A stretch of 64,000 nt of DNA from 3107 sp965216225 (GCA_965216225.1 CBDCFF010000032.1:1-64000), one strand, 5' to 3'; counted from the stretch's first letter, positions 17,298 to 26,437 are shown. Program-made: numbers and translations. Notes: a model not told the origin generated them from the sequence alone.

Positions 17298-19113
17298 TGC
17301 AGAGGATGAACTTGGCGCGGAGATCATTCCACCGGAACTAGCCGTTCGTGCCATGCGTGATAGCGGGTATCGGAACACCGATTACGCTCTGGCTGAGCTG
17401 ATTGACAATTCCGTGCAGGCCAACGCGACGCGAGTCGATGTCATCTGTCTCGAGGTCATGAAGCAGGTCAGCCAGAGAAAAAGTCGGCGCATTGAGCAAA
17501 TCGCGGTCGTCGATGACGGCGACGGCATGACGCCGGAAACGCTTAGGATCGCACTGCAGTTTGGAAACGGAACTCACCTGAAGGACCGCAAGGGAATCGG
17601 CCGTTTCGGCATGGGTCTCCCGAACTCCTCGATATCGCAGTGCCGGCGATTGGAGGTCTGGTCTTGGCAGGCTGGGCCGAACAACGCGATGTGGACATAC
17701 TTGGACGTCGACGAGATCGAGGCCGGGCGTTTGAAAGCAGTACCTCGGCCGGTCCAGAAGCCGGTTCCGTCAGATTGGTGGGGGCGATCAAACCTTTGCC
17801 GAACTTCCGGCACACTTGTTCTCTGGTCGAATTTCGATGATCACAGGCTTCAATGGCGAGGCGCCAGGGCCACCTTAGAAAATACCGAGACGTTGATCGG
17901 GCGCATGTATCGCAAGTTCATCGTTGCCGGTGACCTGACGATACACCTTGCCGCCTATCATGATGGTGAAGAGACATTCCGCGCGCCAACGCGAGTCAAC
18001 GACCCCCTTTATCTCATCCCGCAATCGTCCACGCCTTCCCCTTTCGACAAGGAACCGATGTTCCAAACATGGGGAGAAGGAGATCAGGAGTTTTCGATTG
18101 AAATCGATGGGGATGCTCACACCGTTGCCGTCCGTATCAGCTGGGCAAAGGAAGATACCGTCACGCGGGGCTCATCTGCGGACCGAGGATCGACGGCCTA
18201 TGGCAAACATGCCGCAAGAAATGTGGGCGTCTCTATCGTCCGTGAGCATCGCGAGCTCGACCTCGATAAGGCTTGGACGATCGGATATGACCCTCGGGAG
18301 AGATGGTGGGGAATTGAAGTCGAGTTTCCGTCGGCACTCGATGAGATTTTCGGTGTCACCAACAACAAGCAACATGCCAACACCTTTGCCTCGATGGCCC
18401 AATTTGACTGGAAGGAAGAAGCAGAGCCTGGTGAGCAGCGGTCGGCTTTCAGGGATCGGATACTGGCCAATGGCGACCCCCGGGGGCCGCTGATCGAGAT
18501 TGCCGAGTACATCCAAGAGCAGGTCGATGAAATCCGCAGAAGGATAAAAGCTCAGACAAAGGGCAAGCGCAGCACCCAAAAGCGGCATGACGACCCTGAT
18601 GTCGAAGATCAGGCGACCGACAAGTTCCGCGAACGCGCCGAAAGCGGGCACGAGGCTCCTTCGGACGAGGCTGGGTTTTCTGATGATGACAAGGAGAGTC
18701 TGCAGGACGATCTGATCGAGAATGATCACTATTCGTCAGAGGGTGCGAAAAACATCGTCGATGCCGTTGTCAGCCGGAAACGCAAGGTCCAGTTTTCGAC
18801 CGGACATCTCGACGGTCATCACTTCTTTTCAACGAAACAGTTCGGAGATCTGACGAAGATCACCTTCAATACGAAACATCCGATTTATGACCAGCTCCTC
18901 GAGGCCTTAGTCCCTGAGACGGAAGACGACACTGACGCGGATCTGCTCGACCGGGTCCACAGAGCGTCGGACACGCTGAAACTACTCTTCGCGGCCTGGG
19001 CTCGATACGAACTCGAGGAGACTCAAAAGCACGACGACCTCATGGAAATGCGTCAGGAATGGGGGAAGATGGCAAAAGTCTTCCTGCGGGAAGAAGCCGA
19101 GGGCAAGAAGTGA
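17278..19113 (+). CDS. MORC/MutL-like GHKL ATPase
   Basis: 611 residues. N-terminal GHKL ATPase with the MutL/Hsp90/MORC style N box LAELIDNSVQA, G1 VVDDGDGM and G2 GIGRFGMGLPNSS. A second domain (about 250-390) is probably the S5-like fold; residues 430-500 are highly charged and probably a linker or coiled coil. ATG at 17278 follows gggagg with normal spacing and lies inside the helicase gene. Prokaryotic MORC-like ATPases are known beside helicases, methylases and nucleases in restriction-like operons. The operon ends abruptly 24 bp after this gene at an IS21 scar, so an effector gene downstream may have been deleted. Confidence 0.87.
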   Translation: MNQMADSAEDELGAEIIPPELAVRAMRDSGYRNTDYALAELIDNSVQANATRVDVICLEVMKQVSQRKSRRIEQIAVVDDGDGMTPETLRIALQFGNGTHLKDRKGIGRFGMGLPNSSISQCRRLEVWSWQAGPNNAMWTYLDVDEIEAGRLKAVPRPVQKPVPSDWWGRSNLCRTSGTLVLWSNFDDHRLQWRGARATLENTETLIGRMYRKFIVAGDLTIHLAAYHDGEETFRAPTRVNDPLYLIPQSSTPSPFDKEPMFQTWGEGDQEFSIEIDGDAHTVAVRISWAKEDTVTRGSSADRGSTAYGKHAARNVGVSIVREHRELDLDKAWTIGYDPRERWWGIEVEFPSALDEIFGVTNNKQHANTFASMAQFDWKEEAEPGEQRSAFRDRILANGDPRGPLIEIAEYIQEQVDEIRRRIKAQTKGKRSTQKRHDDPDVEDQATDKFRERAESGHEAPSDEAGFSDDDKESLQDDLIENDHYSSEGAKNIVDAVVSRKRKVQFSTGHLDGHHFFSTKQFGDLTKITFNTKHPIYDQLLEALVPETEDDTDADLLDRVHRASDTLKLLFAAWARYELEETQKHDDLMEMRQEWGKMAKVFLREEAEGKK

Positions 19114-19137
19114 AGGTTGGCGACCGCCTACTGTCTG

Positions 19138-19162
19138 TTCTCACCTTGTTTGTCGCGCAGCA
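19138..19162. mobile_element. Orphan 25-bp IS21 right terminus
   Basis: ttctcaccttgtttgtcgcgc followed by agca, identical to the right end of the three IS21 copies, but with no other IS21 sequence. Left neighbour is the tail of the GHKL operon; right neighbour is an IS256 transposase fragment. Confidence 0.85.
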
Positions 19163-19784
19163 CAGGGCTTTCATCGAGCACCATCTCGCGATTGAAAGCG
19201 GACTGGGGGGCGGAGTATGAACGCTGGCAGCGCCGCGATCTCAGCGCCCGGCGTTTCGTCTATGTCTGGGCCGATGGTGTCTATTTCCAACCGCGTATGG
19301 AAGAGCAGAAACAATGCGTTCTGGTGCTGATCGGCGCGGATGAGTGGGGCCGCAAGGAGGTTCTGGGCCTCACCGACGGCTACCGTGAAAGCACGCAGAG
19401 TTGGCGCGAGTTGCTGCTCGATCTCAAGCGTCGCGGGCTGTCCCACGCCCCCGATCTGGCCATTGGCGACGGTGCCTTGGGGTTCTGGGCGGCGCTGCGC
19501 GAAATCTTCGGCAGCACCCGGGAACAACGGTGCTGGGTTCACAAGACCGGAAACGTTCTCAACGCCATGCCCAAATCGGTGCAGGCCAAAGCCAAGGGCC
19601 ACCTGCATGATATCTGGCAGGCGGAAACGAAGACCGAAGCCGGGGCCGCCTTCGATTTCTTCGTGGAAACCTGTGGCGCGAAATATGACAAGGCGGTTGG
19701 GAAACTGACCAAAGACCGGGCTGTGCTGCTCTCCTTCTGTGACCGTTCGGTGAAGGAGCCTTGGCGTACTGCCGGTCGTCCCGG

Positions 19785-21302
19785 TTACGCTGCTGATGCA
19801 GCGTAACGCCAGGGCATCAGCTCGTCCAGCCGAGTGATCTTGTGATCCGCGATGCGGGCGAGAACCCATGTGAGCCAGGCTTGTGGATCGACTTTATTAA
19901 GCTTTGCCGTTTCGATCAGGGTGTAGGCGATGGCCATGGCTTTGCCACCGCCCTCGGAACCGGCGAACATCCAATTTTTGCGACCTATGGCGACAGGTTT
20001 TATGGCGCGTTCGGCGATGTTGTTGTCCGCTTCCAGAAAGCCATGGTTCAAATAACCGCGTGCCTTTGGCAAACGACCAAGGGCATAACGGATCGCTTGG
20101 GCCAGAGGCGACTTGCCAGATATATTTGGCAACTGCGCGTGTAACCAGGTCTCAAGTTCATCGAAGATCGGTTTTGCCTTTTCCTGACGGATGGCAACGC
20201 GCTCTTCAGACGGTTTGCCACGCGCCTCTTTCTCGACGGCATAGAGTTCCGCGGTCCGGCGGAGGGCTTCTTCGGCAATCGATGAGCCTTGCGCGGCAAA
20301 GATGTCTACAAACTTGCGTCTGACGTGCGCCAAACAAGCCATCTCCTGGGCCTTGTCCTCACCGAATACCCCGTTGAAGCCGGAATACCCGTCCGCATGG
20401 ACCCAGCCTTTGTAGCCGGAGAGATGTGAGACGGGATGTTCGCCCTTGCGATCAATCGTGAACTGATACCACGCGCAGGGCGGTGATGATCCAGACCATG
20501 GTCGTTCATCGCGAACACAGGTCCAGACACGGGCGGTCCTGGTCTTCTTGTTGCCGGGGGCCTGCATTTTAACAGGCGTATCATCAGCGAAGGTGGCCGC
20601 GCCTCGGCGGACCATTCGGCCAATGGTGTCAGCCAGAGGTTCCAGAAGCGCGGTGGAGCCGCCAACCCAATTGGTCAGAGTTGATCGATTAAGATCAACG
20701 CCTTCACGGGCGTATATTTGCGACTGACGGTAGAGCGGCAGGTGGTCCGCGTATTTGCTGACCAACACGTGCGCCAGCAGCCCCGGTCCCGGGCGGCCAC
20801 GTTCGATCGGGCGCGATGGCAGCGGCGATTGGACAATGGCCTCGCAACAGGAACAGGCCATACGCGGACGCACGATCCGGTTCACGACAAAACGCCCCGG
20901 TTTGTATTCCAACTCCTCGGTCACGTCCTCACCGAGCCTCTTCAACGCCCCACCGCAACGTCGGCAGTCCTCGCCCGGCGACAAGACCTCTTCGTGCCGG
21001 TCCAGATGATCGGGCAAGGGCTTGCGGCTGTGCCGGCGGGCCGGTTTGTCCGTTTCAGGCGTTGGAGCAGGCGCCGCCTGTTCTCCAGCGGCTTCGGCAA
21101 TCGCCTCATCTTCCTGGAAGACCAGATTGAGCTGGTAGAGGCTTTCTGATTTCGATCCAAACCGGTGCCGGTCATGCCCCGCCAGTTGGTGTTGGAGTTG
21201 TTCCACCTTCAGGGTCAGCGCCTTGACTTCATCGGCCAGAAGCCGGTTCACTGCCCGCAGTTCCGCAGGATCATCCGGGGCTATGTCGAGGTCCTTCAGC
21301 AT
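19785..21302 (-). CDS. tnpC: IS66 TnpC transposase, copy B
   Basis: 505 residues, intact, differing from copy A at only one or two positions (C for Y after VWT; A for S near the N-terminus). Same zinc finger and DDE residues. Confidence 0.95.
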   Translation of the reverse strand: MLKDLDIAPDDPAELRAVNRLLADEVKALTLKVEQLQHQLAGHDRHRFGSKSESLYQLNLVFQEDEAIAEAAGEQAAPAPTPETDKPARRHSRKPLPDHLDRHEEVLSPGEDCRRCGGALKRLGEDVTEELEYKPGRFVVNRIVRPRMACSCCEAIVQSPLPSRPIERGRPGPGLLAHVLVSKYADHLPLYRQSQIYAREGVDLNRSTLTNWVGGSTALLEPLADTIGRMVRRGAATFADDTPVKMQAPGNKKTRTARVWTCVRDERPWSGSSPPCAWYQFTIDRKGEHPVSHLSGYKGWVHADGYSGFNGVFGEDKAQEMACLAHVRRKFVDIFAAQGSSIAEEALRRTAELYAVEKEARGKPSEERVAIRQEKAKPIFDELETWLHAQLPNISGKSPLAQAIRYALGRLPKARGYLNHGFLEADNNIAERAIKPVAIGRKNWMFAGSEGGGKAMAIAYTLIETAKLNKVDPQAWLTWVLARIADHKITRLDELMPWRYAASAA

Positions 21303-21372
21303 CGCCGATCCTATACCAGATCAGCATTCCGGGGTGAACCCCGAAAGCGCGCAAAGCCTCGTATTTATTGAC

Positions 21373-21720
21373 CTATCCTACGCTCAACGGTCTCCAGGTT
21401 TTACGGGGCATCCGCCAGTCAATCCCCTCCAACAGCATTGAGAGCTGCGCGGGTGTGACGCTGATCTTGCCGTCCTTTGCAGCGGGCCAGACAAACCGCC
21501 CTTTCTCCAACCGCTTCGAAAACAGGCACGCGCCCTGGCAATCCCACCAGATGATCTTCAACAGATCGCCGCGCCGACCCCGGAACACGAACAGGTGGCC
21601 GGAATACGGGTCTTCGGCCAAAACCTTCTCGGCCTGGGCCGCCAGCGTATTGAACCCTCGCCGCATGTCCGTGACACCCGCCGACAGCCACACCCGCGTG
21701 TTGCTCGGCACCGGGATCAA
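21373..21720 (-). CDS. tnpB: IS66 TnpB, copy B
   Basis: 115 residues, intact; one substitution relative to copy A (N for T after MRRGF). Confidence 0.93.
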   Translation of the reverse strand: MIPVPSNTRVWLSAGVTDMRRGFNTLAAQAEKVLAEDPYSGHLFVFRGRRGDLLKIIWWDCQGACLFSKRLEKGRFVWPAAKDGKISVTPAQLSMLLEGIDWRMPRKTWRPLSVG

Positions 21721-22097
21721 GACATCAGCCCCTTCAGCAGCCGCGCCAGCACATCAGGATCGAACCCACCCCCGGCGCTGATCCGGTGACCGCCAGCCAA
21801 CTCAATCTCGATACGGCCACCGAAGGCGACGGGACCGGATGGCTGCGCCGGGACCGGATGTGAAGCAGCCGGAGAAATCTCAACCGGCAGAAACACGGAT
21901 GCAGCTACGACCTCGGTGAAATCTGGCGCAAAACGCGGGTCCTTCAGCCATTTGAAGATCAGATTGGCGTTCATCGCGTAGCGCCGCGCAACCTGAGCCA
22001 CAGAAACACCCGGCGCGGCAGTCTGCAGGCAGATCGAACGCTTCTCGTCGTCCCACCAAATTCGCTTCTTGCGCCTGCCAGCCATAGAGTGCCTCAT
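21717..22097 (-). CDS. tnpA: IS66 TnpA, copy B
   Basis: Intact helix-turn-helix accessory protein; three small differences from copy A (A for G after EVVA, R for G in FGG, G for E near HRISA). ATG at 22097 adjoins the 24-bp palindrome at 22099-22122. Confidence 0.9.
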   Translation of the reverse strand: MRHSMAGRRKKRIWWDDEKRSICLQTAAPGVSVAQVARRYAMNANLIFKWLKDPRFAPDFTEVVAASVFLPVEISPAASHPVPAQPSGPVAFGGRIEIELAGGHRISAGGGFDPDVLARLLKGLMS

Positions 22098-22304
22098 GGT
22101 GTCCACTATCGATGGTGGACACTATCGGCTCCTCCGCCCCCGCGTTAGGTCGGCTTCAACGGACGCTCACCTCCTTCTACGGCTTCCCTGCTGAGCACTG
22201 GAAGCACATCCGAACCACGAACCCGATCGAGAGCACCTTCGCCACCGTCCGCCACCGCACCGGCAAAACCAAAGGCTGCCTGAGCCGCAAGACCGGGTTG
22301 GCCA

Positions 22305-22329
22305 GAGTTATAGCCGAAAGTTGGTGATG
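22305..22329. mobile_element. Orphan 25-bp IS256 left terminus inside an IS256 gene
   Basis: gagttatagccgaaagttgg followed by tgatg, identical to the left ends at 25051 and 60911. It replaces the codons AMAFKLMM of the transposase and stops exactly where a shared tgatg occurs, consistent with a junction at microhomology. Confidence 0.8.
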
Positions 22330-22486
22330 TCAGCGCAAGGAAAATGGCGAAAGCTCGACGGTGCCAACCGCATGCCCGAGATCATCCAGGGGATTGAATT
22401 CCGAGACGGGATCATGCACAAAACGAAAGCCACCTGATCAGACCGTCACCAACTTTCGAGCATAGCTCCATGAAACATCGGTTGAG

Positions 22487-23725
22487 ATGACTAGAGCGGG
22501 AATAAATCCAGAGGTACTGGTTTGGGCCAGACTTTCTGCTGGCTTCTCTGAAAGGGAGGCGGCCCAAAAGCTCGGCCTAACAGATGAAAGACTGGCACTG
22601 CTGGAGACAGGAGAAAAGCAACCTACCCGAAACCAATTTGCAAGGATCGCGACTGCTTACAACCGACCCTTACTCACCTTCTACTTGAGGGCTCCACCAG
22701 CGGAAGGACGAAAGGGTGAGGATTTCAGGCAAACTGTGAGCGGCGTTTCCAAACGTGCAAATGCCATGTTGGATATATTGCGACGTGATGTTCGAGCGCG
22801 GCAGGAAATGGTTCGTAGTGTCATTGAAGATGATGACGACCTGGTGGAACACAGTTTTATCGGGTCCGCGACAATCGCACAGGGCGTCAACAACATGGTT
22901 CAATCCATGGCGCGAACACTCGAGTTCGACCACACTGATTTGACCATTCGCCGGGGTGATCCATCCGCCCTTTTCAGGTTACTACGCACCAAAGCGGAAC
23001 AGTCTGGCATCTTTGTTCTGATGCTGGGTGACTTGGGCTCTTGGCATTCTGCTATTCCAGCGGATGTGTTCCGTGGATTCGCCATTTCCGATCCTCTTGC
23101 TCCATTTGTTGTTCTAAATTCCAACGACGCTGTTACAGCAAGAGCGTTCACACTAGTTCACGAATTGGCTCACCTGTGGCTGGGGCAGAGCGGTGTGAGT
23201 GGTGAACCCTCTACTGATACTCCTGCCGACTCTCATGCTCGGGTCGAACAGTTCTGTAATGACGTGGCAGGAGAATTTCTCTTGCCTGATGATTTATTCC
23301 GGAATGGCCTGCGGCGCTTTGAACCGAACGATTTAGCTGCCGCCGATGAAGCGATTGCAACCATCGCCCAACGATGGTCTGTAAGCAAACCTATGGTCGC
23401 ATACAGGCTCCGAAGGTGCTGCGAGATTTCCAGCGCAGTCTACCAAACTCTTTACGGTCAATATACGACACGGTGGCAAGCGGCAAAAGCCAGGGAAAAA
23501 GCCGAGCGCAAAGGCGAAGTGAGGCTTCCTGATTTGACTAAAAAGAAATTTCGCCTCGGCTCTGGTTTGTTGGGGTTCGTACACAGAACTGTACGCGACA
23601 ACGGGATGACATACACCAAGGCAGCCAAAGTGCTCGGGACAAAGCCGGGTGCTGTTGAACCTCTCCTCAAGAAATTTGAAAATAGCAATGGATCGTTCTT
23701 CTCGGCCACTGGGAGGCGAACTTGA
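22487..23725 (+). CDS. XRE-type HTH plus ImmA/IrrE metallopeptidase (antitoxin-like)
   Basis: 412 residues. N-terminal Cro/C1-type helix-turn-helix (SEREAAQKLGLTDERLALLE, residues about 20-39), then an ImmA/IrrE zinc peptidase domain with H225-E226-L-A-H229 (LVHELAHLWL) and a downstream region (FCNDVAGEFLLP) supplying the third ligand. C-terminal helical domain unassigned. Such proteins pair with DUF4411 PIN toxins as antitoxin and autoregulator. The gene overlaps the toxin by 4 bp. Only 18 bp separate the start from the IS256 right end at 22468, so the native promoter may be lost. A six-codon frame (22470-22490, MKHRLR*) ends overlapping this start and may couple translation. Confidence 0.88.
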   Translation: MTRAGINPEVLVWARLSAGFSEREAAQKLGLTDERLALLETGEKQPTRNQFARIATAYNRPLLTFYLRAPPAEGRKGEDFRQTVSGVSKRANAMLDILRRDVRARQEMVRSVIEDDDDLVEHSFIGSATIAQGVNNMVQSMARTLEFDHTDLTIRRGDPSALFRLLRTKAEQSGIFVLMLGDLGSWHSAIPADVFRGFAISDPLAPFVVLNSNDAVTARAFTLVHELAHLWLGQSGVSGEPSTDTPADSHARVEQFCNDVAGEFLLPDDLFRNGLRRFEPNDLAAADEAIATIAQRWSVSKPMVAYRLRRCCEISSAVYQTLYGQYTTRWQAAKAREKAERKGEVRLPDLTKKKFRLGSGLLGFVHRTVRDNGMTYTKAAKVLGTKPGAVEPLLKKFENSNGSFFSATGRRT

Positions 23726-24222
23726 TTTACCTTTTCGACGCCAACACATTGATCCAAGCCAAGAATGAGTATTACCCACTTGAGCATATTCCTCAGTTTT
23801 GGGATTGGTTGGTGGAGCAAGGCAATGCTGGCCTCATTAAGATGCCCTTTGAGGTGTTTGATGAAATTGCCGCATTCTCAGATGACTTGTCGGACTGGAT
23901 CAAGGACGACGACGTGAGATCAGCATTGCTTTTGGACGAAGTTGTTGATCGGTCTTTGCTTCAGACGGTCATGGAGACCGGATACCAGTCCACTGACCCG
24001 TTGTTCACTGAGACCGATATTGAAAAAATCGGTCGTGACGCATTCTTGGTTGCCTACGCCTCCGTCAGTGATCGGCGCGTCGTGGTAACGAAAGAGGTTT
24101 CAAAGCCCAGCAAGCAAAGGGGAAACAGAAAAATCCCCGATGTATGCGATGATCTTAAAGTTGCGTGGACGCGCGATTTTGAGGTTTATCGAGCTTTGGG
24201 TTTCAGTTTGGCCAGCAAATGA
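23722..24222 (+). CDS. DUF4411-like PIN-domain toxin
   Basis: 166 residues. PIN-type ribonuclease fold suggested by the N-terminal strand MIYLFDANTLIQAK (catalytic D6), PFEVFDEIAAF, then DAFLVAYASV and the strand RRVVVTKEV with KIPDVCDDLKV near the end, matching the DUF4411 arrangement. Probable toxin with the preceding ImmA/IrrE protein; the ATGA overlap supports a two-gene toxin-antitoxin operon. Intact. Confidence 0.85.
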   Translation: MIYLFDANTLIQAKNEYYPLEHIPQFWDWLVEQGNAGLIKMPFEVFDEIAAFSDDLSDWIKDDDVRSALLLDEVVDRSLLQTVMETGYQSTDPLFTETDIEKIGRDAFLVAYASVSDRRVVVTKEVSKPSKQRGNRKIPDVCDDLKVAWTRDFEVYRALGFSLASK

Positions 24223-24298
24223 ACGCCCCGCTAACCAGAGCCATTCCACTTCTCAATGGCCTTCAACGCCGCCCCAGGCAAACAAGGGGCGGTTCAGT

Positions 24299-24500
24299 CG
24301 CCCGTGTGAAGACGGTTATCGACCGGTATCCAGAACTTCAAAACGCCGAAGTTGGGTATTGAGGCTTCGGCTCAACGGTCTCGGCTAAAACGACCGATTT
24401 TGTCGGTGATACCCATAGTTGTCATCGCACCAACAGCAGATTTGCCCCGCACACCTGCTATTCGCACATAATCTGGGTCAGGCCATCAAGCCGCAATACC
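24299..24500 (+). repeat. 202-bp inverted repeat, arm 1 (partner at 60649-60850)
   Basis: Almost identical (about four differences) to the reverse complement of 60649-60850. It holds the last codons of an unrecognised gene (VKTVIDRYPELQNAEVGY*, stop at about 24361) and 140 bp of downstream sequence. The right edge abuts an IS66 terminus. Bases 24223-24298 before it hold nothing I can identify. Confidence 0.85.
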
Positions 24501-24558
24501 GTGACCGTTCGGTGAAGGTGCCCTGGCGTACTGCCGGTCGTCCCGGTTACGCTGCTGA
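24501..24558. mobile_element. Orphan 58-bp IS66 right terminus
   Basis: Begins gtgaccgttcggtgaagg and matches the outermost 58 bp of IS66 type 1 (inverted), ending at gttacgctgctga, just where tnpC ends in the full element. No other IS66 sequence is attached. Confidence 0.85.
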
Positions 24559-24663
24559 GGCATGACCTGCCCCCCGAAACGTCCCTCATTTTGATTTAGG
24601 GTCAGGACCCATTGACTTTGTTTTGAACGTGTGAATCAGTGTTCTGCAAAACGGAGTAGTGAC

Positions 24664-25050
24664 ATGAGCGATCCTTTCTGGCTGACGGAGGCACAAACAG
24701 CGCGCCTTGAGCCCTTCTTTCCCAAGCCCCATGGCAAGCCCAGGGTCGATGACCGTCGTGTGTTGAGTGGTATTATTTTCATTATTCGCAACGGTTTACG
24801 CTGGCGCGATGCGCCTGTCGAATACGGCCCTCACAAAACGCTCTACAATCGGTTTGTGCGCTGGTCCCGCAAAGGTATTTTCGAACGAATTTTCGAAGAA
24901 TTGGCCAACCCCTCTGGCCCGGACGCCGACACCCTCATGATTGACGCAACCCATCTCAAAGCACATCGCACGGCGTCCAGCCTCAAAAAGGGGGGTCCGA
25001 GCCACGCCTGATCGGGCGTACAAAGGGAGGACTGAATACGAAACTGCATG
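24664..25050 (+). pseudogene. IS5-family (IS427-like) transposase, N-terminal part
   Basis: MSDPFWLTEAQTARLEPFFP, KPRVDDRRVLSGIIFI, RWRDAPVEYGPHKTLYNR and MIDATHLKAHRTA are the usual first ORF of IS427-group IS5 elements. At about 24984-24996 an A-then-G run (caaaaagggggg) is the expected frameshift site: the first frame stops at 25011, the other continues RLIGRTKGGLNTKLHG until IS256 cuts it at 25051. Left end probably near 24595. Confidence 0.83.
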
Positions 25051-25145
25051 GAGTTATAGCCGAAAGTTGGTGATGGCGCTGATTGGCGGCATATCATGGC
25101 GTTGTTCATGCGCCGCAATTCTCAGCAGAGAAAAGGATATGCCAC

Positions 25146-25508
25146 ATGACGAAGTCTACCATCACGCCGTTGCCCGGTCCATCGGGATTTTCGTCTGACC
25201 CGCTGACCGACATCCTGCAAACCGGCGCGCGCCAACTGCTCAAACAGGCGGTGGAAGCGGAATTGGCCACGCTCCTCGCCGCCCATGCCCGCGAGGTGAC
25301 GGACGACGGCCGTGCGCGGCTGGTGCGCCATGGTCATCTGCCCGAGCGCGAGGTCATGACCGGCATCGGCCCGGTACCAGTGAAGGCGCCGCGGGTGCGG
25401 GACCGGGGCAATGTGGACGAAAAGATCCGTTTCGCCTCGTCGATCTTGCCGCCCTGGCTGCGCAAGACCAGATCGATTGAGGAACTGCTGCCGTGGCTCT
25501 CTCTCAAG
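25146..25508 (+). pseudogene. IS256-family transposase, N-terminal part (copy A)
   Basis: MTKSTITPLPGP start, then helices with RQLLKQAVEAELATLLAAHA and the DNA-binding segment VKAPRVRDRG. The reading frame is cut by IS110 after LPWLSLK; the uninterrupted gene would continue KGISTGDF, found at 26658. Confidence 0.9.
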
Positions 25509-25521
25509 ATATCTGTCTTGG

Positions 25522-26437
25522 TCAAGGTTTGATTTTGGACCACTGGCGGTTTTCGCGGATCAAGGTATTTGCGAGGATGATGAGCTTGCGCATGATTGCC
25601 ACAAGGGCGACCTTGGCTTTCTTGCCCTTTTGACGCAAAGCCTTGTAGACGCAGGTGAGTTGGGAATTGCAGCGCGCTGCGACGAGGGCGGGCATGTAGA
25701 GCGCCTGGCGAAGCCCGGCTCGTCCGCCTCCGATTTTCGCTCTGGCTGTCCATTTGCCGGACTTGCGCACGAAGGGAGCCAGGCCCGCAAGCGCGGCGGC
25801 CTGCCCGGGCGTCAAGGTTCCGATCTCCGGCATTTCGATGAGTATTGCGACGGCAGGGGATCGACCGCAGGATCTCGAACTGTCTGGCAAGCTTTGCATC
25901 CTCGCAGATACGCTTCTTCAACTCGGCATCGAGTTGGGCAAGTTGCTTTGCAATCTGGCGCATCCTGGTTTTCAGTTGCGCCTTGACGAGTGTGTTGCGC
26001 GCACCGCAGAGCCGGTTCCGGCAGGCAGTCTGGTCCTTGATGAGAGCGCTCCGGGCGACATGCACCTCCCGCAGATCGTTCATGGGTTCATCGCGCAACG
26101 GTGAAGCCTTCAGGTCAAGCATCGCCCCCATGCGGGCCAGCAGTTCCGCATCGATCCGGTCAGTTTTGGCGGACTGGCCGACCGCTTCGGCGAAGCGGCG
26201 GGCGCGTTTGGGGTTCACCTTGACCATGGCGTGAGCCGTCTTTGAAAGGCGGGCCTCCAGATCGCGATGATAGCGTCCTGTAGGCTCGTAGACGACGCGG
26301 CAGCACTGCGGGCCGATCCAGTTCTTCAGCGTCTTCAGTCCTGTCCGGTCGTTGGTGAAGCGTTTCGCCTTGCCATCGCTCAGGCGATGGGTGTCGAGAT
26401 GATCTTTCGAGATGTCGATGCCGATGGTATCATTCAT
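25522..26437 (-). pseudogene. IS110-family transposase, frameshifted (copy A)
   Basis: Begins MNDTIGIDISKDHLDTH (RuvC-like DEDD nuclease domain, D at the eighth residue), with YEPTGRYHRDLE and KTDRIDAELLARM. A 1-bp insertion at about 25848-25858 breaks the frame; the other frame carries the C-terminal transposase-20 domain (ILIEMPEIGTLTPGQAAALAGLAP). The same frameshift is in the copy at 52000, so it predates duplication. Confidence 0.88.

Larger units (their letters stand above)
19739..22170 (-). mobile_element. IS66-family element, copy B (complete, 2432 bp, inverted)
   Basis: Same ends and length as copy A, opposite orientation. Flanked by a perfect 8-bp target duplication ctccttct (19731-19738, 22171-22178), both within the IS256 transposase gene. 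A clean recent insertion. Confidence 0.96.
19163..22433 (+). pseudogene. IS256-family transposase, C-terminal half, split by IS66
   Basis: 19163-19738 encodes the DDE core (WADGVYFQPRMEEQKQCVL, RCWVHKTGNVLNAMPKS), IS66 follows, and 22179-22304 continues (GFPAEHWKHIRTTNPIEST). At 22305 a 25-bp IS256 left terminus replaces 21 bp of coding sequence and shifts the frame. The remaining 100 bp (KLDGANRMPEIIQGIEFRD) belong to a divergent relative. Not functional. Confidence 0.85.
19163..22468 (+). mobile_element. IS256-family relic interrupted by IS66 copy B
   Basis: Starts inside the transposase gene (no N-terminal half) and runs to an IS256-type right end at 22468 (accaactttcgagcatagctc). IS66 copy B occupies 19739-22170. 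The last 140 bp differ from all other IS256 copies here (ends GIMHKTKAT), so the relic is a mosaic of two related elements. Confidence 0.8.
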
